Source: Deltaproteobacteria bacterium (GTDB lineage: Bacteria > Desulfobacterota > GWC2-55-46 > JAJCZF01). Taken from it: 64,000 nt of DNA. The DNA lies in NCBI GenBank assembly GCA_029262535.1, contig JAJCZF010000040.1, positions 1 through 64,000 of the forward strand. The letters are read 5' to 3'. Made by a program: the position numbers and the translations under genes. Below the pieces are notes generated by a model that saw only the letters and a list, made by a program, of their open reading frames with translations, ran no database searches and was not told where the DNA came from. Below are positions 8,479 through 18,915 of the stretch, piece by piece; position 1 is the first letter of the stretch, and each line of letters begins with the position of its first letter.

Positions 8479-9999
8479 ATGAAGAACGGACTAGCCATAG
8501 AGAGACTCTTTGACGGTGAAGAGTTCTCAATTCCACCCCTGCCTGACGTTGCCATGAAGGTTGTTACGATACTTCAGAACGACGATTTTTCAATAAAGGA
8601 ACTCACGGAGACGATAAGCTTAGATTCGCATCTTTCGGCTCAGACTCTCAAGATAGTGAACTCCGCACTATTTACCACCGACCGGGAGATTACAGACTTA
8701 GAGGATGCTGTCGCCCTCTTTGCGGCAAGCAATCTCAGGTATATCATCCTCTCTTTTGTTATCTTTGAAGAGCTAAAGAAGTTTGATCCCGACTTCGACT
8801 ACGACAACTTTTGGAATCTATCTATAACAAATGCGGTCATTGCCAGAACCCTTGCAACTCTCCTGGAGATAGACAGGCCCGGTATCTTTCTCACAGCACT
8901 CTTGAAAGATATCGGCACTGTTCTTCTATTTCAGGCTAAAAAAGAAGAGTACAGTCGGGTACTTGCACAGCACCCGGTCCATGAGATTGAGATGGCCGAT
9001 ACAGAGCAGGAGATCCTGGGGGTCGACCACGCCGAGCTTGGCATGGAGCTTCTTAAGAGTTGGGGCTTCCCGGAATCGGTCTACATGGCGGTATCTTATC
9101 ACGCCACTACCGAAGCGGTGCCGGGCAAATATCAGAAGACCGTCAATCTCTTGCAGCTTTCAACCCTGGTAAGCAGCCTCTTTAACGATAGCAAGTCGAT
9201 TACCCCTACCGACCTGATTAAGATAAGAAATACCTTTAACGATAAACTCAATCTAAAGGATTCGGAATTTATCAGGCTGCTCGATGAGATCGCCAAAGAG
9301 TCTATCGCTGTATTGGTTGCATACGAAGTGCCGGTGGGTGATATAAAACCTTACTCGCAGATACTTCAGGATTCTCACGAGGAGTTATGCAACCTGAACT
9401 ACGCTTACGAGAGCCTGCTTCTTGAACTGCAACAGTCGAGAGATACGGCAAAGGATCTTTCTGAAAAACTAAGCGCCGCCAATGAAGAGTTAACCGGCAT
9501 GGCATATAAAGATTCACTGACCGGGCTCTATAATCATCGTTTCTTTCACGAGGCATTCGATAAAGAGATAAGTGTTTCTAGGAGGTATTCAAGGGTATTT
9601 TCTCTGCTCATGCTCGATCTTGACGGATTTAAGCCTATAAATGATACGCTAGGCCATAAGTCCGGAGATGAGGTCTTGAAGATAGTAAGTTCGATCATTC
9701 TTGAATCGATCAGGGAAGGTGACACGGCCTCGCGCATAGGCGGCGACGAATTCGCAATCCTCTTTCCCGAGACCGATAAAGAGTCGGGTATTATCCTCGC
9801 CGAACGCTTAAGGCTCGCCGTTGAGAAGGCCAGTAGAAAGTTCAAAGAAGATAACGAACTGGGCTTTTCGATAAGTGTCGGTGTCGGAGCCTTTATGCCG
9901 TCCGATGAATCGGAGACAAAGGAAAACCTCTTGCATCAGGTCGATACGGCGCTATATAGCTCTAAAGAAGGCGGCAAGAACAGGGTTACCGCTCTTTAA
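8479..9999 (+). CDS. HDOD domain + GGDEF diguanylate cyclase
   Basis: HDOD-like 'PPLPDVAMKVVTILQNDDFSIKELTETISLDSHLSAQTLKIVNSALF'; C-terminal 'RIGGDEFAILFPETD'. Start at 8479 preferred (AAGGAA upstream). Confidence 0.88.
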   Translation: MKNGLAIERLFDGEEFSIPPLPDVAMKVVTILQNDDFSIKELTETISLDSHLSAQTLKIVNSALFTTDREITDLEDAVALFAASNLRYIILSFVIFEELKKFDPDFDYDNFWNLSITNAVIARTLATLLEIDRPGIFLTALLKDIGTVLLFQAKKEEYSRVLAQHPVHEIEMADTEQEILGVDHAELGMELLKSWGFPESVYMAVSYHATTEAVPGKYQKTVNLLQLSTLVSSLFNDSKSITPTDLIKIRNTFNDKLNLKDSEFIRLLDEIAKESIAVLVAYEVPVGDIKPYSQILQDSHEELCNLNYAYESLLLELQQSRDTAKDLSEKLSAANEELTGMAYKDSLTGLYNHRFFHEAFDKEISVSRRYSRVFSLLMLDLDGFKPINDTLGHKSGDEVLKIVSSIILESIREGDTASRIGGDEFAILFPETDKESGIILAERLRLAVEKASRKFKEDNELGFSISVGVGAFMPSDESETKENLLHQVDTALYSSKEGGKNRVTAL

Positions 10000-10046
10000 G
10001 CGACAGCGATTTTTTTTACGATAGAAACTGGTGTATGGAGTCTGAC

Positions 10047-10415
10047 TTATCTTCCGCAGCTTCCCCAGCATAGTGGCGCCGGGCCGCCTCTCGACGGTAG
10101 GTAAACTGGGCTAAGCAGTTGATTTATCGGGTTGGCCTTTGCCTGCGGCCTTTGATTATAATTTAAACTATCCGCCTTCTTCTCCGCCTCAATATAGTTC
10201 CGTGAGTATCCTTCGAAACTTATCTCTTTATCGACATATGAGACACCTTCGTAACCCTCTGGCAACATGGTGATATCGTTGGTATAATGCGTCTTGCCAT
10301 CTTCGTCTACCCATTTAAATACCTCGGCCTGTACGGGGGAGGCAACGATAAGAGATAAGAAAGCAAAGGTGGCGATTATTGTGAGAAGTCCGGGCTTTTT
10401 CACAGCACTCTCCAT
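10047..10415 (-). CDS. DUF4124 domain-containing exported protein
   Basis: Signal peptide then 'AEVFKWVDEDGKTHYTND'. Confidence 0.75.
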   Translation of the reverse strand: MESAVKKPGLLTIIATFAFLSLIVASPVQAEVFKWVDEDGKTHYTNDITMLPEGYEGVSYVDKEISFEGYSRNYIEAEKKADSLNYNQRPQAKANPINQLLSPVYLPSRGGPAPLCWGSCGR

Positions 10416-10742
10416 CTGGAGGTTGAAGAATCTAAATTACCGCTAAGCCTGTCGGATCTTTCGTCATAGGTGAGTAAAAAATCTATATGAATATATCAAA
10501 TAATATATCTTAGTACAAGTTCTCTCTCTTTGGGCATCTCTGTAAGGCTACTCCAGGTAACGTGCGATAAAGTTTTAGGCTTTTTAGTTCTACCGGCTCT
10601 ACTACAGGCAGTAATACGAATCTCTGCCGACTCTCTGCGCGCGCCATTAGTTTTGGGCTTTTTCATTGATGCAGCACTCGCTTTGGTGGTATAAAAAAAA
10701 GATAAATTGAAACCCTCTTTCCTATACTGCGAGCCGCCCTTT

Positions 10743-11678
10743 ATGTTTAAATATATTGAAGATTTTATAAAATACCTCGATATTGAGAAGAATGGCTCTC
10801 TAAATACATCTGCGGCCTACAGGCGCGACCTGCGGGAATTTGTAGATTTTCTTATGGGCGAAGAGGGCCTGCCGCCGGAACCCTCCGAAGTAAAGGGTTC
10901 CGACGTGACCTCCTTTGTCGCCTCACTTCACGGCAGGAGAAAAAATGCCACAATCGCCAGAAAGCTCTCGTCCATAAAGAGCTTTTTTACTTTTCTCGTT
11001 AGAAAAGGCTTTCTAGCGTCCAACCCCGCCGCTTTTGTGCCATGCCCAAGGGTCACTAAGGGTCTGCCTACCGTGCTGACAGTTGACGAGGCCAAAGAGC
11101 TTGTCGAGGCACCGGTACCGGCCACTAGAGCGGCCGATATCCGTAAGGTCGGCGTTGCGCTACGCGACCTGGCTATCCTTGAGTTGCTCTATTCGACCGG
11201 TATAAGGGTCGCCGAGCTTGTAGGTATCTCTAATCAGGATATCGATCTCGATTCAGGCACGGTGCGCGTAAAGGGTAAGGGTAATAAAGAGCGCATTACC
11301 TATATCGGCAAAAATGCCGCTCTGGCCCTTGCCGACTACGATCTCTGGCTTCGCAAGCAGGACAGGGCGAGGCTTTATAACGGGCCTTTCTTTCCCGGAC
11401 CCGGTAATCTTAAATCCATAACCGAGCGTACCGTTCAGAGGGTTTTGAAAAGATATGTAGAAAAGAGCGGCATAGACAAAGATCCGACACCGCATAGCCT
11501 GCGCCATACATTCGCCACGCACCTGCTTGACGCCGGCGTGGATATTCGTTCTATTCAGGAGATGCTCGGTCACGAAAAGATCTCTACAACCCAGCGATAT
11601 ACAAGGGTCTCGATGGACAGCCTGCTTGAAGCCTATGACAAGGGCCACCCCCGTTCAAAGTCCATAAAAGATAAGTAG
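10743..11678 (+). CDS. xerC: Tyrosine recombinase XerC/XerD
   Basis: 'LELLYSTGIRVAELVGI', 'TPHSLRHTFATHLLDAGVDIRSIQEMLGHEKISTTQRYT'; lies upstream of hslVU. Confidence 0.92.
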   Translation: MFKYIEDFIKYLDIEKNGSLNTSAAYRRDLREFVDFLMGEEGLPPEPSEVKGSDVTSFVASLHGRRKNATIARKLSSIKSFFTFLVRKGFLASNPAAFVPCPRVTKGLPTVLTVDEAKELVEAPVPATRAADIRKVGVALRDLAILELLYSTGIRVAELVGISNQDIDLDSGTVRVKGKGNKERITYIGKNAALALADYDLWLRKQDRARLYNGPFFPGPGNLKSITERTVQRVLKRYVEKSGIDKDPTPHSLRHTFATHLLDAGVDIRSIQEMLGHEKISTTQRYTRVSMDSLLEAYDKGHPRSKSIKDK

Positions 11679-11859
11679 GCCGCTCACTTTGAACAATCAT
11701 AGAGCAGCTTATTTAATAACTTGAAATTAGACGCTTTTCGGGCTATTTTATTAAATACATTTTTTATGTCTTTTTTATTAATTAAAAACAGGCGTCGCGG
11801 CTTCTGAAGTCGTCTTACGCCGGGGCAGGGTCGCCCTGCTATTTAAGGAGTTCTTTAAT

Positions 11860-12396
11860 ATGCCAAAGATACGCGGCACAACAATACTGGCGGTACATAG
11901 AGGCGGCAAGGCCGCCCTTGCCGGAGACGGACAGGTAACGCTCGGAAGCGCGATAATGAAGCGCACCTCTACAAAGATAAGGCGTATGAAGGGCGGCAAT
12001 GTGGTCGCCGGTTTCGCAGGCTCCACGGCAGACGCCCTTACGCTATTTGATAAGTTCGAATCGAAGCTCGAAGAGTTCCGCGGCAACCTGCGCCGCTCGG
12101 TCGTTGAACTTGCCAAGGACTGGCGCACCGATAAGATGCTTCGTAAACTCGAAGCCCTGATGATAGTGGCCGATCTGGAGGGCAGTTATATTGTCTCAGG
12201 CTCGGGCGACGTCATAGAGCCGGAGGATGGAATAGCCGCCATCGGCTCGGGCGGTTCTTACGCGCTAGCCGCTGCGCGTATGCTGATGCGCCATACCGAA
12301 CTCGACGCGCGTACCGTGGCCGAAGAATCGCTCAAGGCCGCAGCCGAGATATGTATCTATACCAATGACCATATCTCCATAGAAGAGCTCGGCTAG
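11860..12396 (+). CDS. hslV: ATP-dependent protease peptidase subunit HslV
   Basis: '[24 protein letters not shown]' N-terminus; adjacent to hslU. Confidence 0.95.
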   Translation: MPKIRGTTILAVHRGGKAALAGDGQVTLGSAIMKRTSTKIRRMKGGNVVAGFAGSTADALTLFDKFESKLEEFRGNLRRSVVELAKDWRTDKMLRKLEALMIVADLEGSYIVSGSGDVIEPEDGIAAIGSGGSYALAAARMLMRHTELDARTVAEESLKAAAEICIYTNDHISIEELG

Positions 12397-12457
12397 ATTT
12401 TTGATATTAATCTTTAACCTTAACTAGGCTGTAATATGCTGAAATAAAAGGATTTAT

Positions 12458-13819
12458 ATGAAGAGTTTTACCCCAAGAGAGATCGTCTCGGAATTAGATA
12501 AGTATATCATAGGCCAGAACGCCGCCAAGCGCGCCGTAGCCATCGCGCTCCGTAACCGCTGGCGCAGGCAGCATGTAAGGCCCGAACTAAGGGACGAGAT
12601 AGCGCCCAAAAATATCATTATGATCGGCCCGACCGGTGTCGGAAAGACCGAGATATCGAGACGTCTTGCAAAGCTCTCGCAGGCCCCGTTCGTAAAGGTC
12701 GAGGCAAGTAAGTTTACCGAGGTCGGTTATGTGGGCCGCGATGTCGAGTCGATAATCCGCGACATCACCGAGCTTGCCGTAAAGATGGTCAAGGATAGCG
12801 AAGCGACCAAGGTGCGCGTAAAGGCGACCGAACATGCCGAAGAACGTCTCTTGGACTGTTTATTGCCGATTAATCAGCTTCCGCGCCCTGTAGGAGATAC
12901 GCAGGATCCGGAGTCGGCTGAAAAAGAGCGCGAGCGCAACGCCCGAACGCGTGATAAATTCCGTAAGAAATTCCGCGACGGCGAGCTTGACGATAAAGAG
13001 GTCGAGATAGACAGCACCGAACAGAAATCCCCCGTAGTAGAGATATTCTCGGCCTCGGGCATGGACGATATGGATATGAACTTTAAGGATATGTTCTCCA
13101 ATATCATGCCCAAGAAGACGAGCCGGAAGAAGATGAAGGTCCAGGCAGCATTCGAGCACCTCATACAAGAGGAATCTCAAAAGCTGCTCGATATGGACAA
13201 GGTCTTGAAATTAGCCATCGAGCGCGTAGAGCAGACCGGCATCGTCTTCATAGACGAGATAGACAAGATCGCCGGAAGGCAGGCAGGGCAGGGGCCGGAC
13301 GTATCGCGCGAGGGCGTTCAGCGCGACCTCTTGCCGATAGTTGAAGGCTCGACCGTAAAGACCAAGTATGGCATGGTAAAGACCGACCATATACTCTTTA
13401 TCGCAAGCGGGGCTTTTCACGTGGCAAAGCCCTCCGACCTCATACCGGAGTTTCAGGGGCGTTTCCCCATCAGAGTCGAGCTTACCTCTCTGAGCGCCGG
13501 CGACTTTATAAAGATACTGACCGAGCCGCAGAACTCGTTGACCAAGCAATATGAAGCACTACTTGAGACCGAGGGCATAAAGATAACCTATACCGACGAC
13601 GCGGTGGCGCGTATAGCCGAGATAGCCTCGGAAGTAAACGACAAGATGGAAAATATCGGCGCGCGCCGCCTCCATACCGTAATGGAGAAGGTATTTGACG
13701 AGATAAGCTTCGACGCCCCGGATATGAACGAAAAGGCGGTCGTAATAGACGCCGCCTACGTCAATAATACGCTGAACGATATACTTCAGGACGAGGATTT
13801 GAGCAGGTATATACTGTAA
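12458..13819 (+). CDS. hslU: ATP-dependent protease ATPase subunit HslU
   Basis: '[34 protein letters not shown]', Walker A '[10 protein letters not shown]'. Confidence 0.96.
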   Translation: MKSFTPREIVSELDKYIIGQNAAKRAVAIALRNRWRRQHVRPELRDEIAPKNIIMIGPTGVGKTEISRRLAKLSQAPFVKVEASKFTEVGYVGRDVESIIRDITELAVKMVKDSEATKVRVKATEHAEERLLDCLLPINQLPRPVGDTQDPESAEKERERNARTRDKFRKKFRDGELDDKEVEIDSTEQKSPVVEIFSASGMDDMDMNFKDMFSNIMPKKTSRKKMKVQAAFEHLIQEESQKLLDMDKVLKLAIERVEQTGIVFIDEIDKIAGRQAGQGPDVSREGVQRDLLPIVEGSTVKTKYGMVKTDHILFIASGAFHVAKPSDLIPEFQGRFPIRVELTSLSAGDFIKILTEPQNSLTKQYEALLETEGIKITYTDDAVARIAEIASEVNDKMENIGARRLHTVMEKVFDEISFDAPDMNEKAVVIDAAYVNNTLNDILQDEDLSRYIL

Positions 13820-13887
13820 CCGCACCGGGTGCGGAACCAATTTCGCGGAAGAAGTTTTTTTCGGAGGCTGGTCTTATCTCGTCCGCG
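13820..13887 (+). repeat. Element E1: post-stop hairpin element
   Basis: ccgcac-cgg-gtgcgg begins at the base after the hslU TAA; then ccaatttcgcgga...gtccgcg. Confidence 0.75.
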
Positions 13888-13920
13888 TTGCTAGTTGATT
13901 GCATTACGAATATACGTTTA

Positions 13921-14042
13921 AGGTGTTGTTGGGTTTCGTGCGGCCTTGCCGCGCTCTACCCAACCTACACGATTGAGATAAAGATATTCTAATAATGTAG
14001 GTTGGGTAGAACGTAGCGCAGTGAAACCCAACAAGTACCTTA
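13921..14042. repeat. Repeat R1: inverted pair of GTAGGTTGGGT-type repeats
   Basis: Left arm 'gttgggtttcgtg...ctacccaacctacac' (13921-13970), right arm 'tgtaggttgggtag...gaaacccaacaagtacctta' (13996-14042). Confidence 0.8.
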
Positions 14043-14081
14043 TTGCACTCTTTAGTGCTTATGGCAAAGGTTTTTAGAATT

Positions 14082-14936
14082 ATGCAAAAACTAATAGAAA
14101 AAGTAAAAACACTGACCGAGGCTCTGCCTTATATCAAAAAGTTCCACGGTAAGACGGTCGTCATAAAATACGGCGGTAGCGCCATGACCGAGGACTCTCT
14201 TAAAAAGAGCTTTGCCCGCGATGTTGTGCTCTTGAAATATGTCGGCATGAACCCCGTCATAGTGCACGGCGGCGGGCCGCAGATAGGCAAGCTGCTCGAC
14301 AAACTCGGCAAGGATAGCGAGTTCGTGGACGGTATACGCGTGACGGACGCCGATACGATGGATGTCGTTGAGATGGTGCTCGTCGGCAAGGTCAATAAAG
14401 AGATCGTCGGTCTCTTGAACCATTTTGGCGGTAAGGCCGTCGGCATATGCGGCAAGGACGGCGGCCTTATCAAGGCAAAAGAGCTGCGGATTGAAGGCAG
14501 GCAGATGGGCCACGCCGGAGAGGTTGAATCGATCGACGCCTCTGTCATAGAATCGCTCGATACGAATAACTTCATTCCGGTAATAGCCCCGGTAGGCGGC
14601 GGCGAGGGCGGGCGAAGCTTCAATATCAACGCCGATACAGTCGCAGGACGGCTCGCCAGCGAGATAAATGCCGAAAAGCTCATACTGCTTACCGATGTAG
14701 AGGGCGTGAAGTCAGCTAGCGGAGAACTCCTGAGCACGCTTACCGTAAAAGAGTCCGAGGCCCTTATAGATGACAAGGTAGCCGAAGGCGGCATGGTTCC
14801 AAAACTTAACTGCGCCATAGACGCCGTCAGGGGCGGGGTGCATACGGCCCACATTATCGACGGCAGGGTCGAACACTCGGTCCTCTTGGAGGTATTTACC
14901 GACGAGGGAATAGGAACGCTAATTAGTTTGTCTTAA
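14082..14936 (+). CDS. argB: Acetylglutamate kinase
   Basis: '[12 protein letters not shown]', '[12 protein letters not shown]', '[19 protein letters not shown]'. Confidence 0.95.
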   Translation: MQKLIEKVKTLTEALPYIKKFHGKTVVIKYGGSAMTEDSLKKSFARDVVLLKYVGMNPVIVHGGGPQIGKLLDKLGKDSEFVDGIRVTDADTMDVVEMVLVGKVNKEIVGLLNHFGGKAVGICGKDGGLIKAKELRIEGRQMGHAGEVESIDASVIESLDTNNFIPVIAPVGGGEGGRSFNINADTVAGRLASEINAEKLILLTDVEGVKSASGELLSTLTVKESEALIDDKVAEGGMVPKLNCAIDAVRGGVHTAHIIDGRVEHSVLLEVFTDEGIGTLISLS

Positions 14937-15022
14937 TAGTACCGTCACCTTTGTTTTCTCTGCTAGATAGATTGAGCGGCTCCCTGTAAGTAACTTCTAA
15001 TCTTTAATATTGTAGAGTAACT

Positions 15023-15898
15023 ATGTCGCAACTTGACAAAAATCTTGGCGAGACCGTTATCTGGACCCGCCAACAGCTCAAAGAGGCCCGGATACCAGAC
15101 CCGGAGCGCGAGGCCCTCTATCTCGTCTCCTTTGCCGTCGGCATACGCCCCATGGAGCTGCACTTTAAACGCGACGAACTATTATCGGAAAACTCGCGCG
15201 AGCTTTTGCTTGATGTAATTGAGCGGCGTTCCACACGCGAGCCGTCGCAATATATTATGGGCGACCAGGAGTTCTACGGTCACACCTTTAAGGTCAGCCC
15301 GGCTGTCCTCATACCGCGCCCAGAGACCGAACTGTTGGTAGACGAGGCTGTCAGTCTCTTAAAAGGGCGCGCGATGCCGCTTATACTCGACCTCTGTACC
15401 GGCAGCGGCTGTATCGCCGTGACGCTCGCGCTTGAACTTAATGACCCTTTTATAGTGGCTACCGATATTTCAAGCGAGGCCCTTTCGACCGCCTCGGAGA
15501 ATGCCGCTATTAATGAGTGCGGCGAACAGATCGAATTTATAAAGAGCGATCTCTTTGCGGCGCTCGGCAGGGACGACGATAACGAGGGTTTTGACCTTAT
15601 CGTATCGAATCCGCCCTATATACCGGAAAAGGTATTTGACGAACTCGAACCGGAAGTAAGGGTTCACGAGCCCCGCGGCGCGCTATGGGGAGGGTCCGAC
15701 GGACTTGATTTTTACAGGCGTATAGCCGTAGAGGGGCCGCGCTATCTTGCCGAAGCAGGCATGATGATGCTGGAGGTAGGTTACGGACAGGCTGCGGAGG
15801 TAGCCGCCATGCTCAAAGAGAGCGGCAAGCTCTGCGATATTATGATTAAAAAAGACCTTTCAGGGATAGATAGAGTTGTAATGGCCAGACGTTTTTAA
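15023..15898 (+). CDS. prmC: Peptide chain release factor N5-glutamine methyltransferase
   Basis: 'LIPRPETELLV', 'LDLCTGSGCIAV', 'DLIVSNPPYIP'. Confidence 0.93.
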   Translation: MSQLDKNLGETVIWTRQQLKEARIPDPEREALYLVSFAVGIRPMELHFKRDELLSENSRELLLDVIERRSTREPSQYIMGDQEFYGHTFKVSPAVLIPRPETELLVDEAVSLLKGRAMPLILDLCTGSGCIAVTLALELNDPFIVATDISSEALSTASENAAINECGEQIEFIKSDLFAALGRDDDNEGFDLIVSNPPYIPEKVFDELEPEVRVHEPRGALWGGSDGLDFYRRIAVEGPRYLAEAGMMMLEVGYGQAAEVAAMLKESGKLCDIMIKKDLSGIDRVVMARRF

Positions 15899-15924
15899 TA
15901 GAGAGTTTGGTTTTTTGCGAACTC

Positions 15925-15985
15925 TCTTTCCCCCTCTCCTCCATGTGGAGAGGATTGTGGAGAGGATTAAGGTGAGGGGACCTAA
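15925..15985. repeat. Short intergenic repeat, CCCCTCTCC...GGAGAGG...GGTGAGGGG
   Basis: cccctctcctccatgtggagaggattgtggagaggattaaggtgaggggac, with an imperfect inverted structure. Confidence 0.5.
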
Positions 15986-16026
15986 TATGTCTTTTTATCA
16001 AATGATTTTTAGCTTATTGGAATATT

Positions 16027-17229
16027 ATGACAAATAAAGAGATATTAGATAAGACCGGCAACTACGTCGCCCATACCTACGGGCGTTTTCCCGTTGCCAT
16101 GGTAGAGGGCAAGGGCGCGCGCCTCTGGGACGCCGATGGCAAAGAGTACCTCGACTTTCTTTCGGGTCTGGCCGTAACCAATCTCGGACACTGCCACCCG
16201 GCAGTCGTTGAAGCGGTTCGTCTTCAGGCTGGAAGGCTTATGCATGTATCGAACTTCTTTCATATCGAACCGCAAGCGGAGCTCGCAAGACTTATTTGCG
16301 AAAACTCTTTCGCCGACAAAGTCTTTTTCTGTAACTCAGGGGCAGAATCTATAGAGGCGGCGATCAAACTCACGCGCAGGTATTTTCACGATAAAGGCAG
16401 GCCGAAGTCCCATATTATAAGCATGGAACGCTCTTTTCACGGCAGGACCATGGCGGCTTTATCGGCTACGGCCAAGCCCGATATACAGGTAGGATTCGCG
16501 CCTCTTCTGGAGAGTTTTACATATGTTCCGTTCGGTGATATAAACGCCATACGCCAGGCCATTACCCCCGATACCGGAGCTATACTGCTCGAACCGATTC
16601 AGGGCGAGGGCGGTGTAAATCTGCCGCCGGACGGTTTCCTAAAGGCCGTACGAAAGCTTGCAGACGAAAAGGGGCTTTTGCTCATATTCGACGAGGTTCA
16701 GGTAGGCATGGGCCGTACCGCTAAACTCTTCGCATATGAGCACTCCGGGGTCGAGCCCGACATAATGACCTTAGCCAAGGGGCTTGGCGGAGGGCTTGCA
16801 ATCGGCGCGATCTGCGCGACAGAGAAGGTCGCGGCATCTTTCGTACCGGGCACGCACGCCTCTACATTCGGAGGCAACCCGCTTGCGACGGCCGCGGGGG
16901 TCGCCGCTATAAAGACCACGCTTGAAGACGGTATATTGGAAAACTGCCAAAAGTCGTCGGCCTATCTCTTTAAAGGTCTCGAACTTCTTAAAGAAGACTT
17001 TGGATTCATAGAAGAGATTCGCGGCGAGGGTTTGATAATCGGCATGCAGCTATCCATACCGGGCGGCGATATCGTAAAGTCGGCCCTCGACAGCGGCCTT
17101 TTGATAAACTGTACGGCAGGAAATGTCTTACGCTTTATACCGCCGCTGACCATCACCTGCGTCGAGATAGATGAAATGCTTGGCATATTAAAAACCGCGC
17201 TTGAAAACGTTAAGAAGGATAACCGATGA
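16027..17229 (+). CDS. argD: Acetylornithine aminotransferase
   Basis: 'FCNSGAESIEAAIKLTRRY', 'LLIFDEVQVGMGRTAKLFAYEHSGVEPDIMTLAKGLGGGLAIGA'. Confidence 0.94.
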   Translation: MTNKEILDKTGNYVAHTYGRFPVAMVEGKGARLWDADGKEYLDFLSGLAVTNLGHCHPAVVEAVRLQAGRLMHVSNFFHIEPQAELARLICENSFADKVFFCNSGAESIEAAIKLTRRYFHDKGRPKSHIISMERSFHGRTMAALSATAKPDIQVGFAPLLESFTYVPFGDINAIRQAITPDTGAILLEPIQGEGGVNLPPDGFLKAVRKLADEKGLLLIFDEVQVGMGRTAKLFAYEHSGVEPDIMTLAKGLGGGLAIGAICATEKVAASFVPGTHASTFGGNPLATAAGVAAIKTTLEDGILENCQKSSAYLFKGLELLKEDFGFIEEIRGEGLIIGMQLSIPGGDIVKSALDSGLLINCTAGNVLRFIPPLTITCVEIDEMLGILKTALENVKKDNR

Positions 17230-17636
17230 CCATTAAGTGGACCACCGATATGAGCGTAGGTGTTGAAAAGATCGACGAACAGCACCGGGAGCTTGCCCGA
17301 AGGATCAACGCCATCTACAAGGCAGTTACACAAGACAATGGCCCGGAAGAGGTAGCTCCGGTATTCTACTTTCTCGAAGAGTATATAGTCAGGCACTTTA
17401 CCGACGAACAGGCGCTGATGTCCCAGTACGAATACCCGGAAAAGGACGAACACCTGACGATACATAACGCCTTTATACGCGACGTGCTCTCTCTTAAGAT
17501 TAAATACGAGGAAGAGGGCTGCACGCCAGAGTTATTGGAAGAACTGCAAGAGCGTGTAAGCGACTGGTTCGTTGATCACGTAATGGTGCGAGACAAAGCG
17601 CTTGGTCTTTTTATCAGTGAAAAGTCGGCGCAGTAA
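17226..17636 (+). CDS. Bacteriohemerythrin 1
   Basis: Metal-ligand pattern EQH / HFTDE / HLTIH / DHVMVRD; ATGA overlap with the argD stop. Confidence 0.92.
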   Translation: MTIKWTTDMSVGVEKIDEQHRELARRINAIYKAVTQDNGPEEVAPVFYFLEEYIVRHFTDEQALMSQYEYPEKDEHLTIHNAFIRDVLSLKIKYEEEGCTPELLEELQERVSDWFVDHVMVRDKALGLFISEKSAQ

Positions 17637-17750
17637 CGATATAGAGTGACGGGGCTGTAATGTCCTCTTGCTTCGACTAGGCATTTGATATAGAATAGTA
17701 GCGTTATACAAAAATATTTGCCTGAGCATATTACTCTAGGAGGTCTTAAT

Positions 17751-18248
17751 ATGGCTATCAGAATTCACTGGAGTGACGACCTTTCGGTCGGCATACCGCG
17801 CATAGACAAGCAACATCATGAATTCATCAATATTTTAAATGACCTTCAGGACGCCATAGAAAAGAAAAAGGGCAAGGACGATATCGAGGAGGTTATCTGT
17901 TTTCTCGAAGACTATGCGGTCCTTCATTTTAGCGCAGAAGAGCGTTCGATGATCAGGTACGGTTTCGACGGTTTTAAAGATCACCTGGCTCAGCATAATA
18001 TCTTTCGTAACTCGCTCCAGAACCTTAGGAAGAAGTACGAGGTAAGCGGGCCAACCGACTCGCTGGCCGATACGCTTGAGACCCAGCTCTGCGGCTGGTT
18101 TATGAATCATATCCAAAATGTCGATACCCTCTTTACCGCTCATTTACGCAGTATCGGCGCCCTGGAGGACGTAGTAGACGAACCGTCTAAAGAGGAAAAA
18201 CCAAAAGCCTCTGACGGCAAACCGCAAGAGGTAGAGATCATAAGATAG
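17751..18248 (+). CDS. Bacteriohemerythrin 2
   Basis: KQHH / HFSAEE / HLAQH / NHIQNVD; start MAIRIHW at 17751 after aggaggt. Confidence 0.92.
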   Translation: MAIRIHWSDDLSVGIPRIDKQHHEFINILNDLQDAIEKKKGKDDIEEVICFLEDYAVLHFSAEERSMIRYGFDGFKDHLAQHNIFRNSLQNLRKKYEVSGPTDSLADTLETQLCGWFMNHIQNVDTLFTAHLRSIGALEDVVDEPSKEEKPKASDGKPQEVEIIR

Positions 18249-18328
18249 GCGTTTAATACCTGTAGCTATTACGATTATCTTCCGTCTCTTTAATATTTTC
18301 ACCATAAAGATACTGATGGAGTTTATAG

Positions 18329-18757
18329 ATGACTTTTGAGTGGACGCCAGACCTTGCCGTAGGGGTCGAAGAGATAGATATGCAACACCGTGAGCTCTTT
18401 AAGCGTATAGGCACGCTTGTAAGCGCCATAAATGAAGGACGCGGCGCCGACGAAGTTCAGGGGCTCTTTGACTTTCTCGGCGATTATATAGGCTCTCACT
18501 TTACGACCGAAGTAAAGTGCATGCATATTCTCTCTTATCCGAAGATGGCCGACCACCGCGCTCAACACGATATATTCGTTCGCGCCGTAAAGGACGCAAA
18601 GCGCGAATACGATAAAGACGGCGCAAGCGACGCTCTTGCCGAGACCTTAAAGACACATATCTGCGACTGGCTCGTAAACCATGTTAAAGAGGTAGATATG
18701 CAACTAGCCGCCTTTCTAAAAGAAAGGACCGGAGGCAAGCTCACTACCTCCGCATAG
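18329..18757 (+). CDS. Bacteriohemerythrin 3
   Basis: MQHRE / HFTTE / HRAQH / NHVKEVD. Confidence 0.92.
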   Translation: MTFEWTPDLAVGVEEIDMQHRELFKRIGTLVSAINEGRGADEVQGLFDFLGDYIGSHFTTEVKCMHILSYPKMADHRAQHDIFVRAVKDAKREYDKDGASDALAETLKTHICDWLVNHVKEVDMQLAAFLKERTGGKLTTSA

Positions 18758-18915
18758 TTAACTTTCCCAAACCTCCATAATTCGGATTAGCAATATATCT
18801 TCTCTCTTTCTTTTCCTTACTATCTTTTTATAAAGAATTGGATTAATCCTGCGTTTTATGGTAAAAAATCTAATTGTAATGTAGAGAGAAACTACCATAC
18901 GATAAGAGATAAAAT

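Noticed and set aside
11778-12128. Antisense ORF over hslV
   Set aside because: Overlaps a confident gene; low-complexity translation.
13820-13887. E elements as ordinary Rho-independent terminators
   Set aside because: Hairpins lack a downstream U-tract, unlike the clear terminators elsewhere in the window (28495, 48524, 49244).
14129-14854. 241-aa antisense ORF opposite argB
   Set aside because: Complete overlap with a well-supported argB; Ser/Pro/Thr-rich translation typical of an antisense shadow frame.
15925-15985. CCCTCTCC/GGAGAGG/GGTGAGGGG string as a novel element
   Set aside because: A very common type of bacterial intergenic repeat; only one copy noticed here.
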